A DNA stretch of 64,000 nt from Treponema berlinense (GTDB lineage: Bacteria; Spirochaetota; Spirochaetia; Treponematales; Treponemataceae), in the NCBI RefSeq assembly GCF_900167025.1, contig NZ_FUXC01000006.1:97586-161585 (forward strand), read 5' to 3'. This document shows, one piece after another, positions 51,413 to 60,467 of this stretch. A program made the position numbers and the translations under genes. The notes below the pieces were generated by a model. That model was given only the letters and a program-made list of their open reading frames with translations, did no database searches and was not told the DNA's origin. How positions within the stretch are numbered: the first letter of the stretch is position 1; each line of letters starts with the position of its first letter.

Positions 51413-53611
51413 TTACTTAAAAAGTTCTCTTACGGTTTGTGCCGGAGTGATTTCGTAGTACAAAAATCCGTACATTGCGGCGGCTCCGACGAGTTTTCGG
51501 CCGTATTCGCGTGTTTCCTGGAATGGAAGCGTTTCTAAAAACAAATCCATGCTCATTTTTGGAGGGCGTTTCCAGCGGCGGACATTTGTGAGTCCTGCGT
51601 TGTATGCAAAAAGCGCGGAGAGAATTGATTTATTTTCTGAGCGTTCAATAAGGTTTGCAAAATAATGGCTTCCGAGGCGGATATTTGTCTGAGGGTCAAG
51701 AATATTGTAATCCGCCGGCAATTTTAGTTTTCGGGCTTCGTCTGCGGCGGTCGAAGGCATAAGCTGGGTTAAACCGCGTGCTCCTGCTGAACTTCCTGCT
51801 TTTGCGTCAAAAAAACTTTCGCTTCGGATTAAAGCGTACAAAACAGGTTCTGAAATTTTGTTTTCGGCACAGGCGGCTTCGACAAAATTAGAATAAAATC
51901 TTGGGAAATTTAATTCTAAAAGTTCGTAAGGAATTTTTCCTGACCAGGAAGTTTTTGTTCTGGCGGCGACTCTCAGGCTTTGAACGGAATAACTGCTGTC
52001 AAATTTTCCACATTCGTTTAAAAAACGGCTTGCCTGAATGTTTGCGTCCATGCTCAAAACGGTTCTGTCTTTGAGCCACTGCGGATAAATTTTTTGAGGA
52101 AAGCCGTAGGCGGCGTAGCCTGCGAGCAAAACTTGAGAATTCTTGTCTTCTGTAAAAGTTTTTTCTGTTCCGCCGGAACACAAAATGTCTGTCACATAGG
52201 TTTTGTCGACAATGTTCATTCTCTCGATTGCGCAGACTTTGTAGTAAAGACTTGAATTTCCGCTCAAAACGCGGGTGTAGGCGGCAACGGCTTCTTTTGT
52301 TTTTGGAGTGCCGTCTGTCTCGCCGTAGCCTTCTTCTAAAATTCTGCCGGAAATGTATGCGTATTTGCAGGCTGTTTCTTCGGAAGCGCGGCTGTCAATA
52401 AGTTTCCAGACGTTGTAAAAATCCTGCCATTTCTCGTGTCTTAAAAGCAGGACTGAAAAATTGTCAAAAAAATCGTCAAACCAGGCTCTGTTGTAAATCC
52501 GGTCGCAATATTTTTTTAAGGTTGATATTATTTCGTCAGTCGACATCCTGAGCTGCATATTCAAAAGATACCAGAGCGCGTTGTCGAAGCGTTCGCTGTC
52601 GGTTGTGCAGTCGAGTGCGGATTTAAAGCGCTGTACTGCTTTTTCCTGAAAACGTCCGGCCCTGTCGTAAAGTCTGGCCGCGTAAAAATATGCGCAGTAT
52701 GCAAGTTCGTAAAGGTTTTGCGCAGAATCTTGCGTTTCGGCTTGAGATAAAAGTTTTCTTGCTTGCAGAACAAAATCTGATGCAAGCGATTCAAAATACT
52801 GCGCGCTTGTCTTAAAGTCGCCCGTGCCGTAAAGGGATGCTTTTCCAATATCGCTCAAAATCTGATAATGCGGCTGGGAATTTTGATTTTTATAGAGATT
52901 TAGAATATTTTGAATTTCGTTGAATGCAGTCGCATAATTTCTGTTAAAAACCAAAATTCTGAAATTCATAATCTGAATATCTTCCGGCAAATCCTGGGTT
53001 TTTGCGGAATTTAAAATATTTTCGGTTTTTGAAGAATTGCTGAGAGCTTTTAAGTATTCGTCATAAAAAGTTATATGCGTCTGAGTGAGCGGACGCGAGG
53101 TAAACCATTCAAAAAGCTCATTTTTTAGGCGGGCGTCTTTTTTTTTGAGCAGACTTTTGAGCCTGAGTTCAACGAGTTTTTCCGGGGCGGTCTTAAGGTT
53201 TATTTTTGAAGTTGATGAAATTATGTGGGAAAATTCATTCTGTCCAAAGAAAATTTTTGCGCTTGTAAGAAGAGCCTGGTCGTCGCCGTATTTTGTCTCG
53301 AGAATTTTTGCCGCACGGTTTCGTTCTGTCACGTTTCCGAGCAAGGTTAAATTTTCTGCGGAAAGACGGGCAATTTTTGGGTTTGATTTTTTTGTGCTTT
53401 CCTTAAAAAGGCGGATGGCGTTTTTTTCGTCATTTTGCTCAAGCGCTTTTAAAGCCATAAAATAGGCGTCGTTGCCGCCAAACTGCTTTTTTAAGGACGA
53501 AGCGCGGGAGTCCTTGCAAGAGGAAAAAAGTGTGAAACATAAAAAAGCCACCAGCATAGACCGATGGCTTGAAAATTTCGATTTATTCAAGTTTGTGCTC
53601 GACTTATTCAA
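51413..53611 (-). CDS. Soluble lytic murein transglycosylase lipoprotein
   Basis: Up to 732 residues. Start uncertain: TTG 53611 overlaps the LysM-gene stop, TTG 53590 gives the best lipoprotein leader, ATG 53557 the shortest; all share lipobox 'FSSC'. A long alpha-helical superhelical region precedes the SLT domain (about 575-690): 'ALIRSESFFDAKAGSSAGA' with catalytic Glu, 'GLTQLMPSTA', 'NIRLGSHYF', 'LFAYNAG'. Slt70 architecture. Cuts peptidoglycan in the periplasm. Confidence 0.9.
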   Translation of the reverse strand: MNKSSTNLNKSKFSSHRSMLVAFLCFTLFSSCKDSRASSLKKQFGGNDAYFMALKALEQNDEKNAIRLFKESTKKSNPKIARLSAENLTLLGNVTERNRAAKILETKYGDDQALLTSAKIFFGQNEFSHIISSTSKINLKTAPEKLVELRLKSLLKKKDARLKNELFEWFTSRPLTQTHITFYDEYLKALSNSSKTENILNSAKTQDLPEDIQIMNFRILVFNRNYATAFNEIQNILNLYKNQNSQPHYQILSDIGKASLYGTGDFKTSAQYFESLASDFVLQARKLLSQAETQDSAQNLYELAYCAYFYAARLYDRAGRFQEKAVQRFKSALDCTTDSERFDNALWYLLNMQLRMSTDEIISTLKKYCDRIYNRAWFDDFFDNFSVLLLRHEKWQDFYNVWKLIDSRASEETACKYAYISGRILEEGYGETDGTPKTKEAVAAYTRVLSGNSSLYYKVCAIERMNIVDKTYVTDILCSGGTEKTFTEDKNSQVLLAGYAAYGFPQKIYPQWLKDRTVLSMDANIQASRFLNECGKFDSSYSVQSLRVAARTKTSWSGKIPYELLELNFPRFYSNFVEAACAENKISEPVLYALIRSESFFDAKAGSSAGARGLTQLMPSTAADEARKLKLPADYNILDPQTNIRLGSHYFANLIERSENKSILSALFAYNAGLTNVRRWKRPPKMSMDLFLETLPFQETREYGRKLVGAAAMYGFLYYEITPAQTVRELFK

Positions 53612-55310
53612 CCGGAATTAAAATATCTGTGCCAGAAATAATCAAGTCAGGATTCTTGATTTTATTATATCTCGCGATTTTTTTATACCGCCATGGATTT
53701 TTGTAATAGGCGTCAGAAATATCCCACAAAGTGTCGCCCCAGCGAATCCTGTATTTTATGTCTTTTGCTTTTTCGACAGGTTTTGGAGCCGGCGGAACAG
53801 GAACAACAACTTCCGGTTCAGGAGCAACTACGACAGTGTCTTCGACCGCTTCTGGAGCAGGTTCAGGCTCAGCTGCAACTTCTTCGTTCTGAATGTCCTG
53901 TTGAATATCGGAATCCTCTGTTTGAGAATTATTTTCCGATAAAATTTCAGTTGGCTCTTTTTCTTTGTGATTTTTGAGCAGGTTGTATTTTGAAGGAACT
54001 ACAAAAAGAATAAGCAAGGTTGCGATTACACAAATTATTGCGCATACAACGCAGATTATTACCGGAACGCGGGTTTTCTTTTCTGTTTCTTCTTCCTCGT
54101 CATAAGAATTATTTTTTCCGTCCAAAGTTTCCTTGTCGTAAAGGTCAGAAAAATCCATTGCCGGACTGGCAGAAGCAACCGGAGAATCAAGAGCCGAAGT
54201 GTCAAAATCGATCTCGTTGTTAGTTGAATCGAGGTTTGTTTCGTTAAAAACAGGATCGTTCTTAAAAGCCGGATCATCAAAATAACCGCTCAAACCCTCA
54301 GGTTTTGCCGAATTTTCGGTAACGGTTTTGTCAAAATCTGGAAGCTCAAAGTCTTCTGATTTTAAGTCAGAAAAATCGTCATTTTTCAAATCTGCAAAAT
54401 CGTTGTCCTTCAAACCGGAAAAATCGTCGTCAGTTTTGGAATCCAAGCTGTCTTCTGGAAATTCCGGCAGTTCAAAATTGTCCGCAGCGTCAAAATTATC
54501 AGCTTCTTTAGTTTTTCCATCTTTAGTTTTTTCAGAAGTCTTGTCAAAATCAGGAATTTCAAAATCTTCAGAAACAGGATTGCTGTCGTCTGATTTTTCC
54601 TCACTTTCCGCTTTTTCTTCGGCTGGAGCGTCAGTTTTTGTGTCAAAAGCAGGCTCGTCTTCAGCCTTAAAACCTTCCGCCTGAGGTTCATCGTTTTTAG
54701 AATCCGGATCGACTTCTGCAACGTCGTTTTCAAGTTCGCTGTCAAAACTGAACGGAACGGTTTCAAATTCAAGTTCTTCCGGTTTTTCTGCCTGTGCGCC
54801 TTCTTCAGGCTCCGAAAAATCTGAATCTTCGACAGTTTCTGCCGCAAAATCGTCTTCGGCAAAAGTCGGTTCGTCAAGGCCGGCAGCAATTTCCGGAATT
54901 TCATCAATTTTGTCTTGTCCGGCGCTGTCTTTTTGTTCTTCTGAAAGTTCAAAATTGGCAGGATTTGCGCGTTCAGCGAGCGTTCTGCTTACGAGAGTAA
55001 CGCTTGTTTCGCTTTTACGGCCGGTTTCTTCATCAATCACTTTTGCATCGAGTTCATTTTTTTCATTCAAGGCAACAGAAAGGTGCAGGTCAGCTTCGCC
55101 ATTTGGATGCGGAACAAGATTAGAAACTTCCAGAGTATCAACGTATTGAGCATCTTCCATTGAACCACTTTCAGAACGGTACAAGTCAATCTGAACTTTG
55201 GTCTGTCCGTCTTTTACAGTTGTTAAATCGAGCTGGTAAGTTTTTGCAGTTCCTTCTTCAAGAATTGGATAAAAAGAACCGTCTGCAAGTTTAATACCGA
55301 TTGTCTTCAT
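53604..55310 (-). CDS. Single-pass LysM protein with Hsp70-SBD-like cytoplasmic domain
   Basis: 568 residues, SD CGAGGT. Residues about 1-115 resemble the beta-sandwich substrate-binding domain of Hsp70/DnaK: 'DGQTKVQIDLYRSES', 'VSNLVPHPNGEADLHLSVAL', 'NELDAKVIDEETGRKSE'. Then an acidic, repetitive region (about 120-410) with near-tandem 'NDFADLK' units, a basic stop 'EKKTR', one helix (about 413-436) and a C-terminal LysM (520-566: 'YRIRWGDTLWDISDAYY'). The N-side is cytoplasmic and LysM faces peptidoglycan. The transglycosylase gene follows. Confidence 0.88.
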   Translation of the reverse strand: MKTIGIKLADGSFYPILEEGTAKTYQLDLTTVKDGQTKVQIDLYRSESGSMEDAQYVDTLEVSNLVPHPNGEADLHLSVALNEKNELDAKVIDEETGRKSETSVTLVSRTLAERANPANFELSEEQKDSAGQDKIDEIPEIAAGLDEPTFAEDDFAAETVEDSDFSEPEEGAQAEKPEELEFETVPFSFDSELENDVAEVDPDSKNDEPQAEGFKAEDEPAFDTKTDAPAEEKAESEEKSDDSNPVSEDFEIPDFDKTSEKTKDGKTKEADNFDAADNFELPEFPEDSLDSKTDDDFSGLKDNDFADLKNDDFSDLKSEDFELPDFDKTVTENSAKPEGLSGYFDDPAFKNDPVFNETNLDSTNNEIDFDTSALDSPVASASPAMDFSDLYDKETLDGKNNSYDEEEETEKKTRVPVIICVVCAIICVIATLLILFVVPSKYNLLKNHKEKEPTEILSENNSQTEDSDIQQDIQNEEVAAEPEPAPEAVEDTVVVAPEPEVVVPVPPAPKPVEKAKDIKYRIRWGDTLWDISDAYYKNPWRYKKIARYNKIKNPDLIISGTDILIPVE

Positions 55311-55394
55311 AAATTACCTCGAAAAAAAAGCGGCCAAAAAAGGCTATTCAATTAAAGTTTCGGCAAAAAAATCAAAAACCAATAGAGATTTAAA

Positions 55395-55496
55395 ATTTTT
55401 TTGCGGTTTTGGAGCGCAATTTGCTCTCAAACCGGCTCTTACTGCAAGTCCTCCTTCGCTTCGCTCTGTCTGGTCTTTCCGTGCGATCCGGGCTAA
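55395..55496 (-). repeat. GC-rich intergenic element, TAGCCCGGA type
   Basis: On the minus strand it opens TTAGCCCGGATCGC and contains GCGAAGCGAAGG and GCCGGTTTGAGAG, like the element at 21817-21893. It sits in the 324-bp gap 55311-55634 between the LysM gene and perR; otherwise that gap holds only AT-rich sequence and the perR promoter. Confidence 0.5.
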
Positions 55497-55596
55497 GAAA
55501 AAACTTAAATATTCCATAAATATTATAAAGCCGAACATTGATTTTAGCGAAAATTTCTTAAAAATAATAAATTGTTGCTATTAAGACTTATTACTA

Positions 55597-55625
55597 TTTA
55601 CAAACCGCTTTTTTTGAGTTATAAT
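55597..55625 (+). promoter_or_regulatory. perR promoter giving a near-leaderless mRNA
   Basis: TTTACA (55597-55602), a 17-bp spacer and a consensus TATAAT (55620-55625). The expected start near 55632 is about three bases before the ATG at 55635, and no Shine-Dalgarno is present. Confidence 0.6.
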
Positions 55626-55634
55626 AAATTCATA

Positions 55635-56033
55635 ATGACAGCTCGAAACACAAAACAAAGGGATTTGGTTGCAAAACTCATGCAGAATAATTTTTCTCAT
55701 CCGACTGCCGACGAAATTTACGAAAATGCGAGGTTAGAGAATCCGCATATCAGTCGAGGTACGGTTTACAGAAATTTAAATTTTCTGGCAGAGAGCGGAG
55801 CAATTCAAAAAATTGTTGTGCCAAACGGCGCTGATCATTTCGACAGCACTCTTGAAACTCATTATCATTTTAATTGCAGCGTTTGCGGAAAAATGTTCGA
55901 TGTTCCGCGCAATGTTACTTTAGAAATTCATAATGCGGTTGAAGAGATGCAAAAGCAGGGTTTTTCTATCGAAGGACACAATTTGATTTTTACAGGAATT
56001 TGTCCTGAATGTAGAAAAAACGGGCAGAATTGA
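55635..56033 (+). CDS. perR: Fur-family peroxide regulator PerR
   Basis: 132 residues from ATG 55635. Winged helix 'HISRGTVYRNLNFLAESGAI', regulatory metal site 'HFDSTLETHYHFNC', structural zinc CSVC...CPEC. 'NGADHFDS' and the link to rubrerythrin directly downstream point to PerR rather than Fur. Possibly translated from a leaderless mRNA. Confidence 0.87.
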   Translation: MTARNTKQRDLVAKLMQNNFSHPTADEIYENARLENPHISRGTVYRNLNFLAESGAIQKIVVPNGADHFDSTLETHYHFNCSVCGKMFDVPRNVTLEIHNAVEEMQKQGFSIEGHNLIFTGICPECRKNGQN

Positions 56034-56098
56034 CGGATGTGCTTTTTGGGCGCTAAAACTTTTCAAAAAAAATCCATAAACAAAGGAGAAACAGTCAA

Positions 56099-56641
56099 AT
56101 GGAAAACATTAAAGGAACACAGACAGAAAAAAATCTTCAGGCAGCGTTTGCTGGAGAATCACAGGCAAGAAACAAGTACACTTATTTTGCAAGCAAGGCA
56201 CGTAAAGAAGGTTTTGAACAGATTGCAGATATTTTTGAAGAAACTGCACACAACGAAAAAGAACATGCAAAAATCTGGTTCAAACTTCTCAATGGTGGCG
56301 AAATCGGCACAACTGCAGAAAACTTAAAGGCAGCTGCAGAAGGCGAAAATTATGAATGGACAGACATGTACGCTGATTTTGCAAAAACAGCAAAAGAAGA
56401 AGGTTTTGAAAGAATTGCAAAACTTTTCGAAATGGTTGGCGCAATCGAAAAACACCACGAAGAGCGCTATCTCAAACTTTTGAACAATGTTGAAAAAGAA
56501 CTTGTGTTCAGTAAAGACGGAGATGCAATCTGGCAGTGCGCAAACTGCGGTCATATCGTAGTAGGCAAAAAAGCGCCGGCAGTTTGTCCTGTTTGTGCTC
56601 ATCCTCAGAGTTTCTTTCAGGTAGAAGCAGTAAACTACTAA
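56099..56641 (+). CDS. rbr: Rubrerythrin
   Basis: 180 residues, SD AAAGGAG. Four-helix diiron domain with '[16 protein letters not shown]', '[14 protein letters not shown]', '[14 protein letters not shown]', 'IEKHHEERY', then a C-terminal rubredoxin-like iron site CANCG...CPVC. Reduces hydrogen peroxide in anaerobes. Normal length. Directly follows perR, its probable regulator. Confidence 0.97.
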   Translation: MENIKGTQTEKNLQAAFAGESQARNKYTYFASKARKEGFEQIADIFEETAHNEKEHAKIWFKLLNGGEIGTTAENLKAAAEGENYEWTDMYADFAKTAKEEGFERIAKLFEMVGAIEKHHEERYLKLLNNVEKELVFSKDGDAIWQCANCGHIVVGKKAPAVCPVCAHPQSFFQVEAVNY

Positions 56642-56656
56642 AAAACAAACAAAAAA

Positions 56657-56691
56657 CCCTGCCAGATTTTCCAAATCAGGCAGGGTTTTTT
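56657..56691. terminator. Bidirectional terminator, rubrerythrin and UPF0210
   Basis: CCCTGCC-A-GATTT pairs with AAATC-A-GGCAGGG, with a T-run to the right and an A-run to the left. Confidence 0.9.
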
Positions 56692-56704
56692 ATGCATATT
56701 TTGC

Positions 56705-58066
56705 CTAGTTTCTAAAACTGTGGATTGGAGCTGGAATTCTTCCTCCGCGGTTTATAAAGTCGGCGCAACCAAATTTGCTTACCGGCATTACAGGGCAGCC
56801 ACCCAAAAGACCGCCAAATTCAATCCATTCTCCTGCTTTTTTGCCAGGAGCCGGAATCAAACGTACAGCCGTAGTCTTTGAGTTTACCATTCCAATTGCA
56901 AATTCGTCCGCCATAATTCTGCTGATTGTCGTTGCAGGAGTGTCGCCTGGAATTGCAATCATATCAAGGCCGACAGAACAAACTGTCGTCATAGCTTCGA
57001 GTTTTTCAAGACAGATAGAATTCTGTTTTACAGCGTTAATCATGCCTTCATCTTCCGAAACAGGAATAAATGCTCCAGAAAGTCCGCCAACGCTTGTCGA
57101 AGCCATAACTCCGCCTTTTTTTACCATGTCGGTGAGCATTGCAAGAGCAGCCGTCGTTCCCGGACAGCCGGTGCCTTCAAGACCAATTTCTTCAAGAATC
57201 CGCGCAACCGAGTCTCCAACTTCCGGAGTAGGAGCAAGCGAAAGGTCGAGAATACCAAAATCAACGCCAAGACGTTTTGCCGCCTCAGTTCCAACAAGCT
57301 GGCCAAGACGCGTAATCTTAAAGGCCATTTTTTTAATTCCTTCGGCAAGTTCGTTAATTGGACGTCCTTTGTAGTCCTTGGCCGCAGCCAAAATAACGCC
57401 AGGACCAGAAACTCCAACGTTTATAACCGCATCTCCTTCGCCAGGACCGTGGAAAGCACCAGCCATAAACGGATTATCTTCCGGCGCATTGCAGAAAACA
57501 ACGAGTTTAGAACAGCCGTTAACCGCGCAATCTTTGCTTTCTTCGGCAGTTTTTTTGATAATTTCTCCCATCAGTTTAACTGCATCCATATTTATGCCGG
57601 ATTTTGTCGAACCTACATTCACCGACGAACAAACAAAATCCGTCGTAGCGAGCGCTTCCGGAATAGATTCAATTAAAATTCTGTCAGCAGGAGTAATTCC
57701 CTTTTGAACAAGCGCGCTAAAACCGCCGATAAAGTTTACTCCAAGTTCTTTTGCGCATTTGTCGAGAGTGCGGCAATATTCAACGTAAGAAGTCGCATTG
57801 CTCGCTCCAGCCACAAGCGAAATCGGCGTAACAGAAACACGTTTGTTTATGATTGGAATTCCAAATTCTTTTTCAATGTCCTGACCGGTTTTTACAAGAT
57901 TTCCGGCTTTTTTCATAATCTTGTCGTAAATCTTCTGATTCGCTTTTTTTGCGTCCGAATCCGCACAGTCTAAAAGCGAGATTCCCATCGTAATACAGCG
58001 CACGTCGAGCTTCTGCTGCATGAACATATTTACAGTTTCCTGAATTTCAACCGGTGTAAAGAGCAT
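56705..58066 (-). CDS. UPF0210/DUF711 (PFL-like) protein
   Basis: 453 residues, SD GGAGGAA. Full-length match to UPF0210: '[13 protein letters not shown]', '[14 protein letters not shown]', '[12 protein letters not shown]', '[17 protein letters not shown]', '[16 protein letters not shown]'. The glycyl-radical-like fold has no settled function. The small ACT-domain partner (UPF0237), often just upstream, is absent here. Confidence 0.95.
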   Translation of the reverse strand: MLFTPVEIQETVNMFMQQKLDVRCITMGISLLDCADSDAKKANQKIYDKIMKKAGNLVKTGQDIEKEFGIPIINKRVSVTPISLVAGASNATSYVEYCRTLDKCAKELGVNFIGGFSALVQKGITPADRILIESIPEALATTDFVCSSVNVGSTKSGINMDAVKLMGEIIKKTAEESKDCAVNGCSKLVVFCNAPEDNPFMAGAFHGPGEGDAVINVGVSGPGVILAAAKDYKGRPINELAEGIKKMAFKITRLGQLVGTEAAKRLGVDFGILDLSLAPTPEVGDSVARILEEIGLEGTGCPGTTAALAMLTDMVKKGGVMASTSVGGLSGAFIPVSEDEGMINAVKQNSICLEKLEAMTTVCSVGLDMIAIPGDTPATTISRIMADEFAIGMVNSKTTAVRLIPAPGKKAGEWIEFGGLLGGCPVMPVSKFGCADFINRGGRIPAPIHSFRN

Positions 58067-58083
58067 AATTCCTCCAACATTTA

Positions 58084-58205
58084 GGGCGTTGCGTCGCTTT
58101 GCGCCGCCAGGCTTTTCATGGTTTCATTCTTCAAAAACCAGCGATTTCGGCAGGCTCAACCGCCGCTTTTTGAAGAACGCTACGCGCCATTCCAATCCTT
58201 AACGC
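58084..58205 (-). repeat. Dispersed variable-stem element, copy 8
   Basis: On the minus strand it begins GCGTTAAGGATTGG and ends AACGCCC. Stem TTCTTCAAAAA/TTTTTGAAGAA (58127-58137 with 58167-58177) is perfect, in context CGTT...AATGAAAC. It resembles copy 1 also in the loop (GAGCCTG...GAAATC). Confidence 0.75.
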
Positions 58206-58261
58206 AAATCAATTTTATCTTAAAACACATTGTTGTTCAAATAAATGTCGTTTTTTCACAC

Positions 58262-58289
58262 TTGACTGTAATGCCTTCAAAAGTATATT
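58262..58289 (+). promoter_or_regulatory. Promoter of the small membrane protein
   Basis: TTGACT (58262-58267) and TATATT (58284-58289) with a 16-bp spacer; TATTAT two bases on is an alternative -10. Confidence 0.6.
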
Positions 58290-58324
58290 ATTACTCATAC
58301 CCTTGGAAACTATAGGAGCTTTTT

Positions 58325-58495
58325 ATGGCAGCAAACAATAAAGAAGAAAAAAAACTTAATCCGTTTGTAGAAGGCGTTCTTGGACTTGCTTCTCTCGCAT
58401 TGATTACAGTTGTAGGATTTTTTGTATTCTTCGCATTTGACATTCTCCTCTTGGATTTTGACCCAATCGGAAAACTCGTACAGTTGATTTTCTAA
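58325..58495 (+). CDS. Small single-pass membrane protein (56 residues)
   Basis: ATG 58325 has TAGGAG at the right distance. A charged N-terminus (MAANNKEEKKLNPF) is followed by one long hydrophobic helix (about 17-45) and a short C-terminus ending 'KLVQLIF'. A strong promoter, SD and terminator of its own argue that it is real despite its size. Family not recognised. Confidence 0.75.
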   Translation: MAANNKEEKKLNPFVEGVLGLASLALITVVGFFVFFAFDILLLDFDPIGKLVQLIF

Positions 58496-58537
58496 TTTTT
58501 ACTAAAAATCCGTAAGGAACTGAAAATTTGGCAAAAG

Positions 58538-58567
58538 ACCGGCTCATTTTTTGAACCGGTTTTTTTT
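58538..58567 (+). terminator. Terminator of the small membrane protein gene
   Basis: ACCGG-C-TCA pairs with TGA-A-CCGGT and is followed by eight T. Confidence 0.8.
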
Positions 58568-58612
58568 ATTTTACAGAAAATTCACTTCAATTCACTTCAA
58601 AAAATTACAAAA

Positions 58613-59341
58613 TTATTTTTCAATAACGACAAGGTTTCGTTCGCGTTCTTCGCCTTCCTTTGTGTTTTCCGTCAAAAAAGGAACAGTCAGTTTTTCAATT
58701 ACGTATTTTGGAGAAGAAGATTCCAGAGCTTCCATTTCTTCGCTTATTTTTTCGGCTTTTGCCTTGTAAGCCGCAAGTTTTCCGTTGTCCTTTAAAATTC
58801 TTCGCAAAACTTTGAGCATTTTTTTGTCAAGTGGTCTAAACGCCCTAAAAACGCAAAGGTCAAAGCGTTTTTGAGCAAGTCTTTCCGCCTGATTTTCTTC
58901 GACCGTAACATTTTCAAGATTCAGTTTTTGTGCACAGGTCAAAAGAAAATTGCATCGTTTTGACATTCTTTCTACAAGCGTAAAATTTAATGACGGAAAA
59001 GCGGTTGCCAGCGGAATTCCCGGAAGTCCTGCTCCAGAACCAATGTCCGCAAGCATAAGGTTATTGCAACCGAAAGAAAGTTCAGTTCCTGATTTTTCGA
59101 CAAGACCGGCGCACAGGGCGGCGACTTTTTCTGCGCCGCTCAAACTGTCCAAAATGTGGCGGATTACAGTTTCGTCGTAGTCTTCTGTATTTATAAGGTC
59201 GAATTTTTCGTTAAATTCCAGAAGCGTTTTTATGTAAATGTCCATTTTTTCTTCAAGTTCCGGCAACGGAAGCGTTTTTATTCCGCAAAAGTCGCCTTTT
59301 TCAAAACCAAGCTGGACAAGTCCTTCGTGAAGATAATTCAT
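58613..59341 (-). CDS. rsmG: 16S rRNA (guanine-527-N7) methyltransferase RsmG
   Basis: 242 residues, SD GAGGC. GidB/RsmG: 'INTEDYDETVIRHILDSL', SAM loop 'LADIGSGAGLPGIPLA', 'TLVERMSKRCNFL', 'VFRAFRPL'. Methylates G527 of 16S rRNA. Normal length. Confidence 0.95.
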   Translation of the reverse strand: MNYLHEGLVQLGFEKGDFCGIKTLPLPELEEKMDIYIKTLLEFNEKFDLINTEDYDETVIRHILDSLSGAEKVAALCAGLVEKSGTELSFGCNNLMLADIGSGAGLPGIPLATAFPSLNFTLVERMSKRCNFLLTCAQKLNLENVTVEENQAERLAQKRFDLCVFRAFRPLDKKMLKVLRRILKDNGKLAAYKAKAEKISEEMEALESSSPKYVIEKLTVPFLTENTKEGEERERNLVVIEK

Positions 59342-59426
59342 AAAATGCCTCTTTTTAATAAAAATTTTATTTTATTAAAATTTATAAAAAAAATAAAAAT
59401 CGAAACCGAAATTCCAGATTCAGTTT

Positions 59427-60467
59427 TTACATGCTCAAAAGCAAATCCAGATTTGTTCCGTCTTTTTCCGCTTTTAAAGTTACAAGATTTCCTGTCTTGT
59501 AGGCGTAAAGTTCACCAAGCTGAGATATTTTGTACAGATAAGACGAATTGTTTTTTTCTGTCTGAGAAAGCGCCGTCGTTGCGGTAAATTTGTTGCTTCC
59601 GTTGGTTGCTCCATCCGCCTTAAACAAAATATAAAAAGTTTCCGAAAGATTTTTTCCGTTTAACTGATATTTGCAGTCGCCGGTCAACAAAAAAGTTCCG
59701 TCAACCTGCGGCTCAGAGAAAAAAACTGTCTTGCAGGCAGGTTTCAGGTTTTGACCGTTTACCAAAAATCTCAAAATCGACTGATTTTTTTGAGGAGTTT
59801 TTAAGGCTTCGTTTTGAGCAAAAATTGACGCGTTTTGCGCAGAAGCTCCAAAATTGCCGGTTTTGAGAGTTGAATTTTTTAAGCTTTCAAGTTCCGAAAG
59901 AATTTGCCTCAAATAAATCGAATTTTGTGCGTCCAAGGTCAAATTTTTTGAAGAATTCAGAGAATTTAACGGATTTGCCTGATTTAGCGAAGAACCGAGG
60001 ATCGAAAGTCCAGAATTTTCGCTGGAAAGACCGGAAAGCCCTCCCAAAATCCCAAGACTGCTCAAATTTGAGAGGTCGCCTGCGGTAAGATAATTTTTTA
60101 ATTCGGAAAACTGGGCGTTTTTGTCGGAAAATGCCGTCGCTGTAGAGTTTTTTTCGGTTTCCAGTTTTTTTGAACCTGAATCTTCATTTTTTGAAGAAAC
60201 TGTGTTTTTTGCGCTGGAAAGAGCGTTTCTTCGTCCGCTGTAAAATTCCGCATTTCCCGGAATATAAAAACCTTTTCCGAGCGAAGGCGAAGAAATTGTC
60301 GGCATAGAAGTCGAAGGCATCTTCGGTTGAGCCGGAATTTCCAGATTTTTTTGAGCAGAATTCTCCTGAGCAAAAATTGGATTTTCAGTTTTTGCGCTGA
60401 GAGTCAAAATAAATACGGCAGACAAAAAAACAGTTTTTTTACAGATTTTCAAGGCTTTCTTCCACAT
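59427..60467 (-). CDS. Secreted Ser/Asn/Leu-rich protein of unknown family
   Basis: 346 residues with a Sec signal (hydrophobic 12-25, cleavage near 'IFAQE'). The middle (about 120-185) is low complexity with repeated 'LSSLGILGGLSGLSSENSGLSILGSSL'-type Ser/Gly/Leu runs. The C-terminal part (about 225-346) looks like beta structure ('TVFFSEPQVDGTFLLTGDC'). It overlaps the upstream HExxH gene by 29 bp. Not recognised. Confidence 0.7.
   Translation of the reverse strand: MWKKALKICKKTVFLSAVFILTLSAKTENPIFAQENSAQKNLEIPAQPKMPSTSMPTISSPSLGKGFYIPGNAEFYSGRRNALSSAKNTVSSKNEDSGSKKLETEKNSTATAFSDKNAQFSELKNYLTAGDLSNLSSLGILGGLSGLSSENSGLSILGSSLNQANPLNSLNSSKNLTLDAQNSIYLRQILSELESLKNSTLKTGNFGASAQNASIFAQNEALKTPQKNQSILRFLVNGQNLKPACKTVFFSEPQVDGTFLLTGDCKYQLNGKNLSETFYILFKADGATNGSNKFTATTALSQTEKNNSSYLYKISQLGELYAYKTGNLVTLKAEKDGTNLDLLLSM

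Noticed and set aside
55615..55634. PerR box overlapping the perR start (TTATAATAAATTCATAA)
   Set aside because: The two halves are offset by a base relative to the PerR consensus and the stretch coincides with the TATAAT promoter element, so the match is not convincing.
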